From Daphnia carinata (taxonomy: Eukaryota; Arthropoda; Branchiopoda; Diplostraca; Daphniidae), in the NCBI RefSeq assembly GCF_022539665.2, contig NC_081337.1, forward strand, positions 2,704,679 to 2,768,678: a stretch of 64,000 bases of DNA. The letters run 5' to 3'. The translations under genes were made by a program, and so were the position numbers. A model generated the notes under the pieces. That model was not told where the DNA came from and did no database searches. It saw only the letters and a list, made by a program, of their open reading frames with translations. This document shows, one piece after another, positions 12,158 through 24,400 of this stretch. Every line of letters starts with the position of its first letter. Within the stretch, counting starts at the first letter, position 1.

Positions 12158-12457
12158 TTTTCGTACTCGCACGAGGTTTTTTGTGCAGTTTTCTGCTTTG
12201 TTGTTGTTTCCAATTTTAAATAGTTAACACAGCCGCACGTAGATGGCAGCAGTGTAGAATATTTAATGAGTTTGTGCCGTACTCGAACCCGGTGTTTTGG
12301 GTTGAGTGTCGAACAAATTTACGTTGTTTGTATGCTAATTATTAAAGTCGATTTGTAGCATTTCGTCAGGCAATACTACTTCATTTCATGGTTAGTAAAC
12401 GCTGATGACGTTAAAGTTAATTATGATATGCTGAACTCTTTACCTTCAGCCTAGGTC
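12158..12457. promoter_or_regulatory. Shared (bidirectional) promoter region of ELP5 and USP48
   Basis: Only 300 bp separate the two start codons. The region contains the motif AGATGGCAGC at 12241-12250, similar to arthropod insulator or YY1-like sites (inference); the same ten bases recur at 58043-58052. A probable 59-nt 5' UTR intron of USP48 runs 12391-12449 (donor GTTAGT, acceptor CTTCAG). No canonical TATA box was seen. Confidence 0.6.
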
Positions 12458-15400
12458 ATGTATAAGATGGATCAGGCTTCCAAAGAAGCATGGCAGTGGG
12501 TTGAGAGCACAGAAGCTAGTGCCATAACAATTGACAACATTCAGACTTCTTACCGACTCAAAGTCCCTAAATGCAAACCTGGAAAATGCAAGTAAGCTGC
12601 AGCTAAGTTACCAAAAAAAACAAAACAAGTAGATTCAAAACATTGCAATTTTTAATGCTGGCTATTCCCTAGGAAAAATTGCAGAATCAACCCCCGATGC
12701 CTTGTTGGGTTAGGAGAGAAGGCATGGTTAGAAGACTTAAAAGTAACTAATGAAGAACCAGAGGATCCATGTGATGTTGTGCGAACAGAAGGAAATTTTG
12801 TTGGGCTAACCAACCTTGGGGCTACATGCTATATCAATAGCCTGCTACAGCTTTGGTTCCACAATCCTATTTTTCGCAAAGCCATCTACTCCTGGGTTCC
12901 CTTCTTTGATCCTTCGGAAAAAGGCAACAGAACTCTCGATTTACTAGAAAAGGGTGGTTTTATTCCAAGTTCTCCTGTTGGTAAATTACAACTACTCTTT
13001 GCCCTTATGCAGTTTTCTAAACGAAGGTATTATCAATAGAAAGTGTGTTAGTTTAAACAGTTTACTGATGTATCTTTCTCCAACAGCTGTGTTAATCCAA
13101 CCTTGTTGATTGCATCACTTGGAATAGATACCACCACCCAGCAAGATGCACAAGAATTTTCTAAATTATTTCTTAACTTGTTGGAGGAAAAACTCTCGCT
13201 CCAGACAGATCCAGAAGTTTCGACGATGGTTCCTAATCAATTCAGAGGGGAATATGAATACGTAACAAGGTAATCAACTTGAAATGAAACATTGTTTTAT
13301 TTTTTTGTGCTCAGATAATTAGAATTCTAGGTGCTCCAAATGCCAGAAAGAGTCATCAAGTCCCTCGGCTTTCTACGAGTTGGACCTGAGCCTTGGTAGT
13401 AAAAGCGACGTAACATTAGATGAATGTCTGGCCGAGTTTCTGCATGAAGAGAAACTGGAAGGCACAGATCAGTACTTTTGTGAAAATTGCAGTAGCAAAC
13501 AGAATGCGACGCGGAGCATCCGCCTCCGCCATTTGCCCGCGATGCTTAACATTCAACTGCTTCGATTCGTCTTTGATCGGTATGAAAGCATTCAAAGCGA
13601 AATCAATAAAAAACCTATTAAATGCTCGTGTTAATCTATCAGGAAAACTGGATTGAAGAAAAAGGTCAGTTCGACAGTGCATTTTCCGTTTTCTATAGAC
13701 ATGTCGAACTATGTCAAAACGCAGGGTATGGCGCAAAGCAACCAGAATTATGACCTTTCGGCTGTCTTAATTCACAGAGGACCCAGTGCCTACAGCGGGC
13801 ATTATATTGGTATTTTAAAAGCGGCACTGTACAAAATTTCAGGAAATTTTACATTTTAATTTTGCGTTATTCGGCAGCACATATTAAGGATCCCCTTTCA
13901 GGAACTTGGTACAAATTTAATGACGAAGTTGTACAAAAAATAGAGGGTACCAATTTCAAATTGGGCATCGAAGAAGACTTGGAAGGTAAAGCTAGTGTAC
14001 AGTTTTTGTTATTTATTTCTTTGTTTTTTCATCAATGTTGAAGGACAATTTCGTTCTAATAGATTCAAAAAAGAGTCGAGCTGGTTCCAAAGCTGGAAAA
14101 GGCAGTCATGGTTCGAGCAACGCTTACATGCTTGTTTATAGCCGACGTGACGCTGCGAAACCAGAAAGCAACGTTGCTAGCTCAAACGCATTAGCTGATC
14201 CTTCGGTCGTTCTACCGCCTGGGTTCAAACTACATTGTTCAATGAAAACGAAAACTTTGAAAAGTGGAACCGGGACAAGGTTTCTCGTAAAGTACGTCTT
14301 CATCATTGGTTCAAATTCCTTCAATGTCTTAATGAGTTTTCACACTAGGATGAAAGTTTGAAGAAGAGCAGAGAGAAGCATTCCAAAATGAAGCGACAAT
14401 ATTGTAATCTTCCTTGCGACTCGCTTGGTAAAGGCGAATTTCTACCGACCCAGTGGTTAATGAGTTGGCTAGGTAACGACGAGAAGTTAGGACCTATTGA
14501 CAATTCCATTTTACTATGTGAGCATGGCAAGCTAAACCCGGAGAAATTTCGAGAGTACAAGCTCGTTTCTTCCAGCGTGGTAAATTGCATCGATCAAATT
14601 TGGAACTCCTTATTTTCTTATTCATTTTTTTTAAAGGCTGATGAGCTGTATGAAGAGTATTCCGGTGGCAAACGTCTGAATGAAACCTCTCTCTGCTGGG
14701 AATGCGTTACGACCAAATGCCTTACGAGTCAACTTCGATCGCAGCTTGACCACGAAAGCAAACTCATAACAAATTTGATGAAAAACAAAATTGAACCGTA
14801 ATGACCGACGAAATTCAAACTATTGTTTCTTTTTAAAAATCCGTTTTCTATCCGTTATCGTAGGGGCCAACCCAGTTTCTGGATTGGTAAAGAGTCTTTA
14901 CGCTCTTGGAAGAAAATGGTCTTGGACAGAAGAATATCTTCCGAACGAGAGTCAGGGAAAGTGAAAACTTGCTCTGGAAAAGCTGTAACCAATCAATGTG
15001 AAAATCTCTCCGAAGCACCTAGCAAGTCGAGATATAAGGTAGGAATGCGATACTAATGTTCAGGATGAATTTTAATGTTTAGATTGTTCTTTTACGTGAT
15101 TTTTTAGTTTGAGAGAAAGAGAAGTAACGGTCAGTGCAATGGGGCTGGCTCGCTTGAATTAGACAAGTATTTCGACAAACAGCCTGATCGAAGCGAATGG
15201 CAAGCGGAATTCGAGAAAACATTAGAATGGGAAAACCGACCATCGTCATCGTCTTCGGTTGGAGAAATAGGATTCAATGAAGATCTCCTGTGTCCTCACG
15301 GTGTGTATTTTTTTTAAACAATACCCGCGATTACAAACTAATTTAAATGGAGCATATGTATACAGATAAATTGACTGCTGATGAAGGGCCACGCAGACTG

Positions 15401-18400
15401 ATCCCTGCGGCTGTTTGGGAAATACTACATCGTCATTTTCCCGATGCCGTAGAATTCTCTTCGGCTGAATCTCCTTGCGAAAAATGCATTGTAAGTATTG
15501 GTAAAACGTTCCTTGCGAGTTGTTGTTTAAACGTTTTGAATTTGTGGCAGAGAATGGTGGAACAGGAAGGCCAAACCAAGGAATCAAACAAACAGCTGGC
15601 GATGCAACAAAAAGCCGTGCTTCAGGATCTGTTTCGTTCTAAAAACAGGCCAGATCCGTTTGCCGAAGGAAACAGCGAGATTTACGTCATCGACAAAGAA
15701 GTGATCGACAAGTGGAGAGCTTTTGTCAGGTAAGTGCGTTTAATTTTTCTGTAAAAGACTTGAGGTTCGGTGAGCGATTCCTCTGCACTCCAATGACGTT
15801 GTCGTTCCCTTGTCGCACTTTCTCCTCGATGGAGTTGTATTTTTACCCGATTTGTCACAAGTTGGGCCCCATGCCGACCGAGCGCTTGATGGATCGGGTT
15901 CTTTGTTTTGTGCCAGCTCTTCTGTCTTCCTGCCTTTTTCTCTATTCCAAGGCAACATTTTATTTTTTTTTGCGTCGGTTTTTTGGGGCGGAGGCTTTTT
16001 CTATTGCGCATCCAAGGATCGTAGTTTTCTTCGGTATCCAGCAAGTATGGTCCAGTGATTAGGCACTTCTTTGTGGATTCAACTGCAAGTGTTGTCAGCT
16101 TGCTGAGCCTGTTTGTAGCCAGTTGTCGGACTCTCGGCAAGTTGGTTACCTTCTGGCTTACGAATGGATGGCACAGTGGGCGGAGAATGTCTAAAGGCTT
16201 CGCTGGGTCCTTCTATCTCGACATTGGCTCCTCGTGTTTTTTTTTTATATATTTAGTTTGTTTGTTTTGTTTTTTTGTTGTTGTTGTTGTTTCTACTTTT
16301 TGCTGTTGGCGCGTGAGTGGCGCACTCGAGAAAGAAGCGCATCTGACATCTTGACTGAACGTTTGGCATGGTGTGCCAAGAACGATGCTGCTGGGCTGGA
16401 AGGCAACGCCTTGCATGTAGGAGGAAATAAATAATGTTGTATCATTATTATTCTCGTAGATTCCCGCGTGATCGGCTAAACATTTAGGGCGCTCTCCGTC
16501 ATCCGGATGAGTTTGTCAACGCTAGAGAGACTTGAGATGCAATCCAGGCAAAAGTCCCGTTCCTATCTGTCCTCGTCGTTCTGTCAATCTCTTCTGACCT
16601 TTTTCTTTTCATTGTTTTTTTTTTTTTACTCTTGTCCGGTTTGTTGTGCATTATCAGCTTCGATGACTCTTGCTCTCATTCCCCACTGCACTCCGCCGCG
16701 GAAGGAAGCGCATTTCTTACCCTTTTCTTTTTTTTCGTTCTTTTTTTTATATACTTTATTTATTCACGTTACCGGGAGAAAATCCGGAACTGTTGGCTCT
16801 GCGATCCGAAAGCATCCCAATATAGTCGAATGCCGTAGATTGTTTCGGTGTGTTGGCAATGTCGCGTCTTCAGAAAAAAAAAACCGTACAACCAAGACAC
16901 TAGAATGACAGGAATGCCATTAGCATTTCGCAGTCGATAGACGAATTGAAAATCAAACGGGTTTCGTGACGTTTTTTCGTCTCACGCTCGAATTGCAGGC
17001 GGCCATTTTTCTTTTCACTCAAGCGATCAACGGCAATTGATTTGAAATGACCTTTCTTTTTTTTCTCCTACATTCTTTTGTCTTGAGATTCGTTTCATCC
17101 TTTTATCGAACGCGATCGGGATAATCAAGCAAAATTGTAAGGTTTGCACGAAGGTCGATGGGAACTCTCTTTCGGGCTGGAACGCAATAGGCCGAGTTTC
17201 TGATGTCGTTGGCGCATTTTCTGATTATAGATTCAGTTGTTTAGAAATTGATTATTAGCATATCTGCATAGTGCTCGTTGCTCAGACGAGATTTGCCAAC
17301 ACTTGGAATTTTGTGCCATGCGGCGATAAGTTTCAACACGGACATTGTATGCAAAGTGCGCGTTTAAAATGTAAGAACAATGTCTTTTAAATATCGCGCC
17401 CGATTTCCCGCACGAAAGAATTTGATTTCTTTTTTTTGTGCGTGTGTTTTAGTTGACATTCGATCTAGAAGTTTTTTGTCGAAATTTGTTTTTTTCTCGT
17501 TGGTGTCCCGTCACCTGTTGTCGTTTCTGATTTCTATCGGCCGTGCCGTTGAATCTTTATCGTTCACGCTGTTTGTTTCGTTGTTGTTTTTTTTTTTTTC
17601 AACGCCGCTGCCTTGGCTGTCTGGAGAATGCGATACGATGGACGAATGCGATTTCAAACTGATTGTTAGTTTTCTTGCCATGTAGAAAGAAAAAAAAAAA
17701 AAGACAAAGCCGGCAACGGGCACGACAAAAGAGATTAGAATGTCGTGAGTTGCCAGCTTTGGAGCTAATTACTGCGCATTGTCATCGAAACCATCGTGAC
17801 AAGTTGTTGAATCGTGAAAAAAAGGAGGAACGGTTGACGATTTAAGGAGACGAAAGAAAAATCGTGTACAGATCCGCATCGGCACGCGCTCCCGATACAA
17901 ACTAATCCGACGTTTCCTTTACGAAATTTCCCCGGCACGTCCGTTTCGAACAATGACGGCATAACGTAGAACAAACAATTGTAAGCGTACCATCGGGGAG
18001 AAATGATGTTATTTTATTTATTGTAAAAAAAAAAAAATAATTCAAAATAGAGCGAAAAGTTTTTTCAAATGTTTCACAGTGCGCCCGTCCAACCGCCTGA
18101 TCCCGCATAATGTCGGGAGGCATTAATATTTTGCCGGTATTTTTTTTTTGGGTGGGGGGGGGAGCTGTCAGCCAATTACTGCAACTGACACTTGCTTTTT
18201 GGAGTTTTTTCCCCTCTCGATCGACCTGCGCTTTTGCATTTCCGCCTCATCCCTCATGCTAAATAAGTCAAAAAAAAAAGAGAAGGAAGAGCGGGATTGC
18301 GATTTAACAATGGCGCTAGAAGATTGTATAATATGCACATGTGTCACACAGACTGTATGCCATGGGGTTGCCGAGTGGGGCTGGAACAGTCTGAAATGAA

Positions 18401-21400
18401 AGTTGTAATGAGAGTTGAATTGATGAAGCTCTAAAAAGCGAGCGGCGCCTCTTCTTTTTGCTTGTTCGTTTTTTTTTCTACTATTGCCCGCCTGCGTCCA
18501 ATATTCATGGCCGCGAGGGGCGAAAAAGGCCAGCACCATCCTGGCCTGTATTTTTCTTTTGCTGCGCACTCTGTTGTGGTGCCTTGTTTTTTGCGTCCGC
18601 GTTTGTTTTCCTTTGAAATTGCACGCTCCATGCAAAGCAACCCCCTTGTTGAGGACTGGAAGTTACTCTAACATCAAGCGCCCATTATATTATTATAACC
18701 AGGTCGACACTGTTGCAAATGTATTCCAACGGGAATTTTCGGCCCGCTGCTGCACTCACTTTTTATGCAGCACAAGTAGGTTTCTCGTTTGCGATTTTAA
18801 ATGTACCCGTGCAGCTAGAAACGCACGCATACGAGAGACACAATGAAAATAATTGGATTTATTTATTCGTAGGGTGGGGATTTACGTCTTCGAACCGTGT
18901 AGGCCTCGTTAGATTGTCGACCTCTTGACTGATGTTTCGTTCACGCAAAGCAAATGTATTACAACACCAAAACGTAGCCTTTTGGGAAAAATAGGGTTTT
19001 TGTGCACGCTTGTTATGTCGTGCCCGATTACTAAGGCCCTCTCGTACGTAAACAAATGTCTCGCTCCTGTTAGCGTGATTTCCTGTTGGTAATTGACAGC
19101 GCCGTTTCTCACCTTTTTCGTCTTCATGCTGAAATGTTTTCTTGTTCTATGGTACGATTTAATGACCTGTCGTGTTGTTTTAGTGCGCAAAAGCCACTCA
19201 CGAGTTCTGTTACACACCCTGTCCGTCATTACCCGCCACTGTTGTTGTTCAAGATTTGTTACACTTGTGCGTTTTCACTCGCGTTGGTTAATAGGCGACG
19301 TCGTTCCAAACTTTCTGGCGTCTTTTCATCGCAAAAGTCATTTGAATCCGACATACTTTTCGAGCGCGACGTAATCGTACGATTTCGTTCGTACAACAAT
19401 GAGTCTCATCGGCGTAATCCACTTGATTAGTAGCCCGTATTTTTGCGGTTATAGAAATACAGTAAAGCCATTTGATTGCGTTTTCCTATTCAAAACTTGC
19501 TGCCTCTAATTGTAATGACAATGAACAAAAAAACCAGGCCACATAAATTGATAGATCACTTTGAGTTACTTGATGAGAAATGATTTTGATATGGACGGGA
19601 GGACATGTGCACACATTGGCGAGGATCGGCCTGGATTTTCCTTGTGTGATAGAGATTTGTATTTTGCAGCGTGGGCTTCTATCGCGTTGAGGCTTAGTGG
19701 CTCTCCAGACTCGCATTAACTGTAATGGAGTCAACCGATCACGTGGAAGATAACCTCTTTTTCTCTGCCTTCTTTTATCCACATAGTATTACGTATAGCT
19801 AAAGCCAAGAGGAGAGAAGAAGTGCAATCATGTCGTCGGCCATTTTGCTACCCTCCTATCCATTTCTGTGGAATAAAAAAAAAAGAGAGTCATCAAAGTC
19901 GTGTTGCTGATTATCGGCTGATTGTTGAGATGCGATCAAAGTGACTTGTGTTTAGAGAGGCGGGGGAGGAATCCCTCAAGTCGATAACCGTTTGTTTCAA
20001 CAGCTTTGATCGAAAGTACTTTGCCACTCACGTTTTTCCTTTTAAACTACACTCTGTCCCTAGTACCTCTCTTTCTATTCCGCATTGAAATGGGAATCGA
20101 GTCGATGGCTCGGATCAGCGTGTCAACTCACACACAAACACACACGACAATGCTTTCAAAAAGAGTCGAAAGTACTTGTCCGCCAAAGTCGCTAGAAGGA
20201 TTTCTTTTTTTTTTAAAGAGTGTCTGAAAACCTGTGTGCAGCGAGTTTAATGACGGTCATAGTTAATCGCGTTTGGAAAAGACAAAGGGGTTGGCTGTAA
20301 GAAAGAGCTATGAGGCGGATCGCGCCTCGCAGATTCACGGCCGTTAGCGTTCGGGACTCACCAGAGTCGTTAAGAGTCAGCCCAACAGCAGCTGTGCATG
20401 ATTTTTTTTTTTTTCTTTGCTAAACTTTTCTTGCGCTATTTCTATTTTCACCTTAGTGAACTCGAATCCGCTCACATGTCTTACGAGTTACAATAGCTCT
20501 CGATAAGGAGGCGGACGCGTAATCGAGACTTTGATCTCATTCCTTTCTTACCGTGCAAAGCTCGGGCTCTTTTCTTTCTTTCTTTTTTTTTTTGTTGGAA
20601 CGTATTTGCCATACAATTGTTATGTTTATTTTACAGTCCAGCAATGGATTATATGCGAAACCTGTGGGATCCGCTTTCCCCGTCAACAGGATTATCTTGT
20701 TATTCTTATTTTGATGTATTTTTTTAATGCAATGCGATTTGCGTCCGTAAAAAAACGTCGACCAGCGATAACCTCTGACGTCATCGTTGTATTTTTTTTT
20801 TTTTGTGTTTTTTTTTAATCCGCCGTTGAAGGATTGTGTTCGTATCAGGGGTGGGTGGCCGCGTTCTCTCTTTTTCTCCTCTGGCAATTGACGTACAACG
20901 GAAGAGATGGTTATCAAGAGCGATGTACTCGACGGTCCATCAAATTCGGTGAACTGACGTGTTTTGGGGTTTACATGGGCTTATTCGGCCAATGAATAGT
21001 CATTCGATAGTTGATGGCGATATTTGAACGAGAGCAACGAAAACTCGGGACAAATTCAAATGACAAAGAAAGTACCGGTGAAAAGAAGCGAAACAAGCCC
21101 ATTGAAACATGTGCGCGGAATATGAAGGTTAGAAAGAAAGAAATTTCAAGAAATGGATAAGATTTGCGCGTCTCATCAGTATGGAACTCATTGCTCCTCC
21201 CGATGATCTCCCACGTGACGGAATGGATCACGTTCTTGGTACGCGCTTCTCTTCAACTCTTTTGTTTTTTGTTTTTTTTGTTTCATTTTTCGAATAAAAG
21301 ATTGAAGAGAAAGCGTCTGCTCTCGACTACTTTTTCGTGCACTTGGTCTGTTGAGAGGTTTCGTTTGTCTTTCGTGATGACGATTGTTGATGCATTTTAA

Positions 21401-24400
21401 CGACCGACATTATACGACGTGCTCAAATGCCGTCGCACAAAATCCTTTTTCGCGTCGTAAGAGGTTCCGTGTCTTTTTCGCCATTGGGCCAAAACAAATT
21501 GTAATCGTTCGTGATGTTCGATTGCGCTCTGTATCGGTTGGCGTGAGTTTGCTTATTCCATTACGTTATCTTTTGACAGGGATCCTTCTCGAAAAGAGCC
21601 AGTTACGTGTTTGTCCAACGCCCAGCTGCTGTGCCATCACGAGGGACTGCTTCATCGGCCATCGCCAGACATCGAATCCGAGTCCAGGTAAAAACGATTC
21701 ACTTCTTTTTAATCATATCTCTCTTTTATAAGCGTTTTTGTTTTTCTATTCTCCCTCGCTATCGAAGGTTCGTTTATTTATGGCCCTACGAATGGGACGC
21801 GCTGTCTAGATTTGCCAAAGTAGACAGGATCGTTCTTGTGCGCCGTATCGTCCATGAAGACGGCGCTGGCGTTTCTCTTAACACGGAACCAGGTACGTAA
21901 CGTTTGAAGATAACGTGAAACCACATACCAAGTCGGGATTTTCTTGTCCGTGACTGACACGTGTCGCTGTTGGCCGTCACTCTTTTTTTTTTTCTTATCT
22001 GAAAAGCCAGAAGAGAAAAGGAGAATTATTTTTTAAAAACAATTCCCTTTTCATAAAGAGACGTCTATAATTAACCGTCAGACATCAGCTCGACTTGTTT
22101 TTAACTGCACGTTATTTCTGATGATATTGTATTAGGTAGTACTCCAAATGGAGCAGCGACGACGTGTCATTCACGCTCTTCACCGACTCTTCTTTTTCTC
22201 CCGTCTCTTTCTCCGCTTCTTGATGCGCTTTCGCGATATCTCAGTTTGGAGATCATTCGATCCGAAAGAGGCTCGTAACTTTTTTCTTTCCTCCCGTCAG
22301 GCAGTCATCGGTAAAGAACGGCCAGTTCTGGTTGTTGGCCGCAAAAGTTTTGAACGCGCATAAAAATGGCACATCATTGCAAAGAGCTAGAATGTCACGG
22401 TCCGTTTGCAAAGAGTTTGATGGAGCGCGGCGTGGCCTTTTGTTTCTATCTCTCTCTTTGTGTGTGTGTGCCTTTCATCTTTTTGTTGCGTGAGTTTGCA
22501 GGCGTCGTCTGTGATGGTTTCCAAAAGATACGCGTGCCAGCGGCGTTCGGAATGTCCCCGGCAAACGAATGTGAGACGGTCACATTATCGTCTTTGATAT
22601 TGAAGCGATTCTTTTTTCGAGAAAAGCCAAGCGGAGGTGTTGCAACGATGCCGATTCGTTAGTAGCTTATTGATGGCGACACGTCAGACTTTTTTTTTTC
22701 GTGTGTTCTATTCACGCAGACGGATGTTGTTCGTGGACGTATAGAAATTTGTATGTTACAATTTGTGAAAGTCAGGGTCTCGAAATGCGGGTCGAGCGAA
22801 CGGTACGGTTTTCGAACTTTGAAACCGGTTGCAACAAGTTTTTTTTTTTTTTTACTTCGTTTAGAAAAAAAAAAAAAAACCAAGGACAAAAATCCCGTAG
22901 CAAAAGAAGCTCTCGTAGGACCGGCTATGCGGGCGACATTTTCCACACTCACTAGCACTGACGTCGGCTGGATTATTTTTCCTTGATGAATTATTATCGC
23001 TCGTTTTGTATTTGTTCGTCGTGGACGTTCTTTTCTCGTTTCAAAAGTGGGAAAAAAAAGGAAACCTGTTGCTGTCACATCGTGTGTTCTCTCGTTTTCT
23101 TTTTCTCCGACAGTCCGACATCATCAACTCTAACCGATAACGACCGCCGTTTTTTTTTTTCCCGTCCTTTATTTTAAATGTAAAAATGATGTCACATTAT
23201 ATCGAGAGACGGCCGTTGTGTCCAACGTGTGATTTCAATAGCGGGCGGGTAAAAGACGGGAGTAGCTGTCCGGGTTGAAACAGTCGAAACTGGTTGTCGT
23301 GACGTAATCGCTTTACGTCCATAAATCAGTCGGCTGTGTGTGAATCGTCGTCGCTTGTCGTTCTCGATGCCATTAAAGAACATTCGTCTTCTCGTGCGTG
23401 TATGTTTTGCACGTAACGTGTCATTATTGTTAGAAAAAAAAGAGATAACGACCTTCTCCGCTTGCGGTTTGGGTGTCCCTTGTTGGAATTTCAAAAAAAA
23501 AAAAAAAGAAACAAACGTTGCCAATAGAAAATCACCTGGCTTTCCACTCGCACGCTCTTTTGCCTCTTGTCATGTTACAACTAGAGACGTTACACATGAC
23601 GAGTCGACAGTCCATCCGCCTCGTAAGAACACACGAGTCTTAGATAATAATAATAAAAAGAATCGGGTGATCAGCGGTCGCAATGACTCGATTTGATTCG
23701 GTCATTATTATTACCTTTAAGAAGCCTTGTGATCGGTAATAGTAGCTGAGCAATAGCTTTTGTGGATCGGAGAAAGGGTGGGAGGTTTAAGTTTGGTCGG
23801 GAGAAAGATTATGGCAGCGTGAATCTCGCGTGTCCAGTGGCCATAAGAGTAGAAAGAGGAGGCCATAAAACTTCTTGTTTGTGGTGTGCCTGATATTTGT
23901 AATTGCCCGCCTCCTCAATTGCTTTTGCGGTTCGACTTTTTTTTTTTTTTTTTTTTTTGGGTTGGGGGGGGGGGAGCTCTTGTTTAGCGTTTCTTGGCTG
24001 GGAATGGGGCGGTGGCGGCTGAATTCTTTTACGCGTCGATCAAGTCACCTCCGCTATCGTTAAATGCTATCCGCCGTTCTCTTCTTTTACGCCAACTTGA
24101 AAGAAATAAATAAAAAAAAAAAAACAATTGAAAGACTCCATTATTCTTGTCGTCCCCTCCCTTTTGTTGTATATCGACCCTGACATGGGTCCTGTAAAAT
24201 TAAGAGACGCGGACGGAAGTAGGCGTGTTTTTTGTCTTTTGGCGCAATGCTTTTCCCCCGTCTACTCTCGTATCGCATGAATAAATCGAGACTCGAAAAG
24301 GGTAACCAAAGAAATGTGTAACGATTCTATTTCTGCATTGGAATGATTTATTGCAGCCGTGTGCGAGAGCTGCCTCGAGGAGCGGCTGGAGGAGGAGCGA

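Noticed and set aside
12270-12295. TCGAACCC-type motif resembling a tRNA B box
   Set aside because: No matching A box or cloverleaf could be drawn nearby.
15712-16440. Several overlapping frames just after the USP48 exon at 15729
   Set aside because: They are Phe-rich with no homology, and the conserved USP48 sequence resumes at 21580. An alternative short 3' end cannot be excluded but has no clear support.
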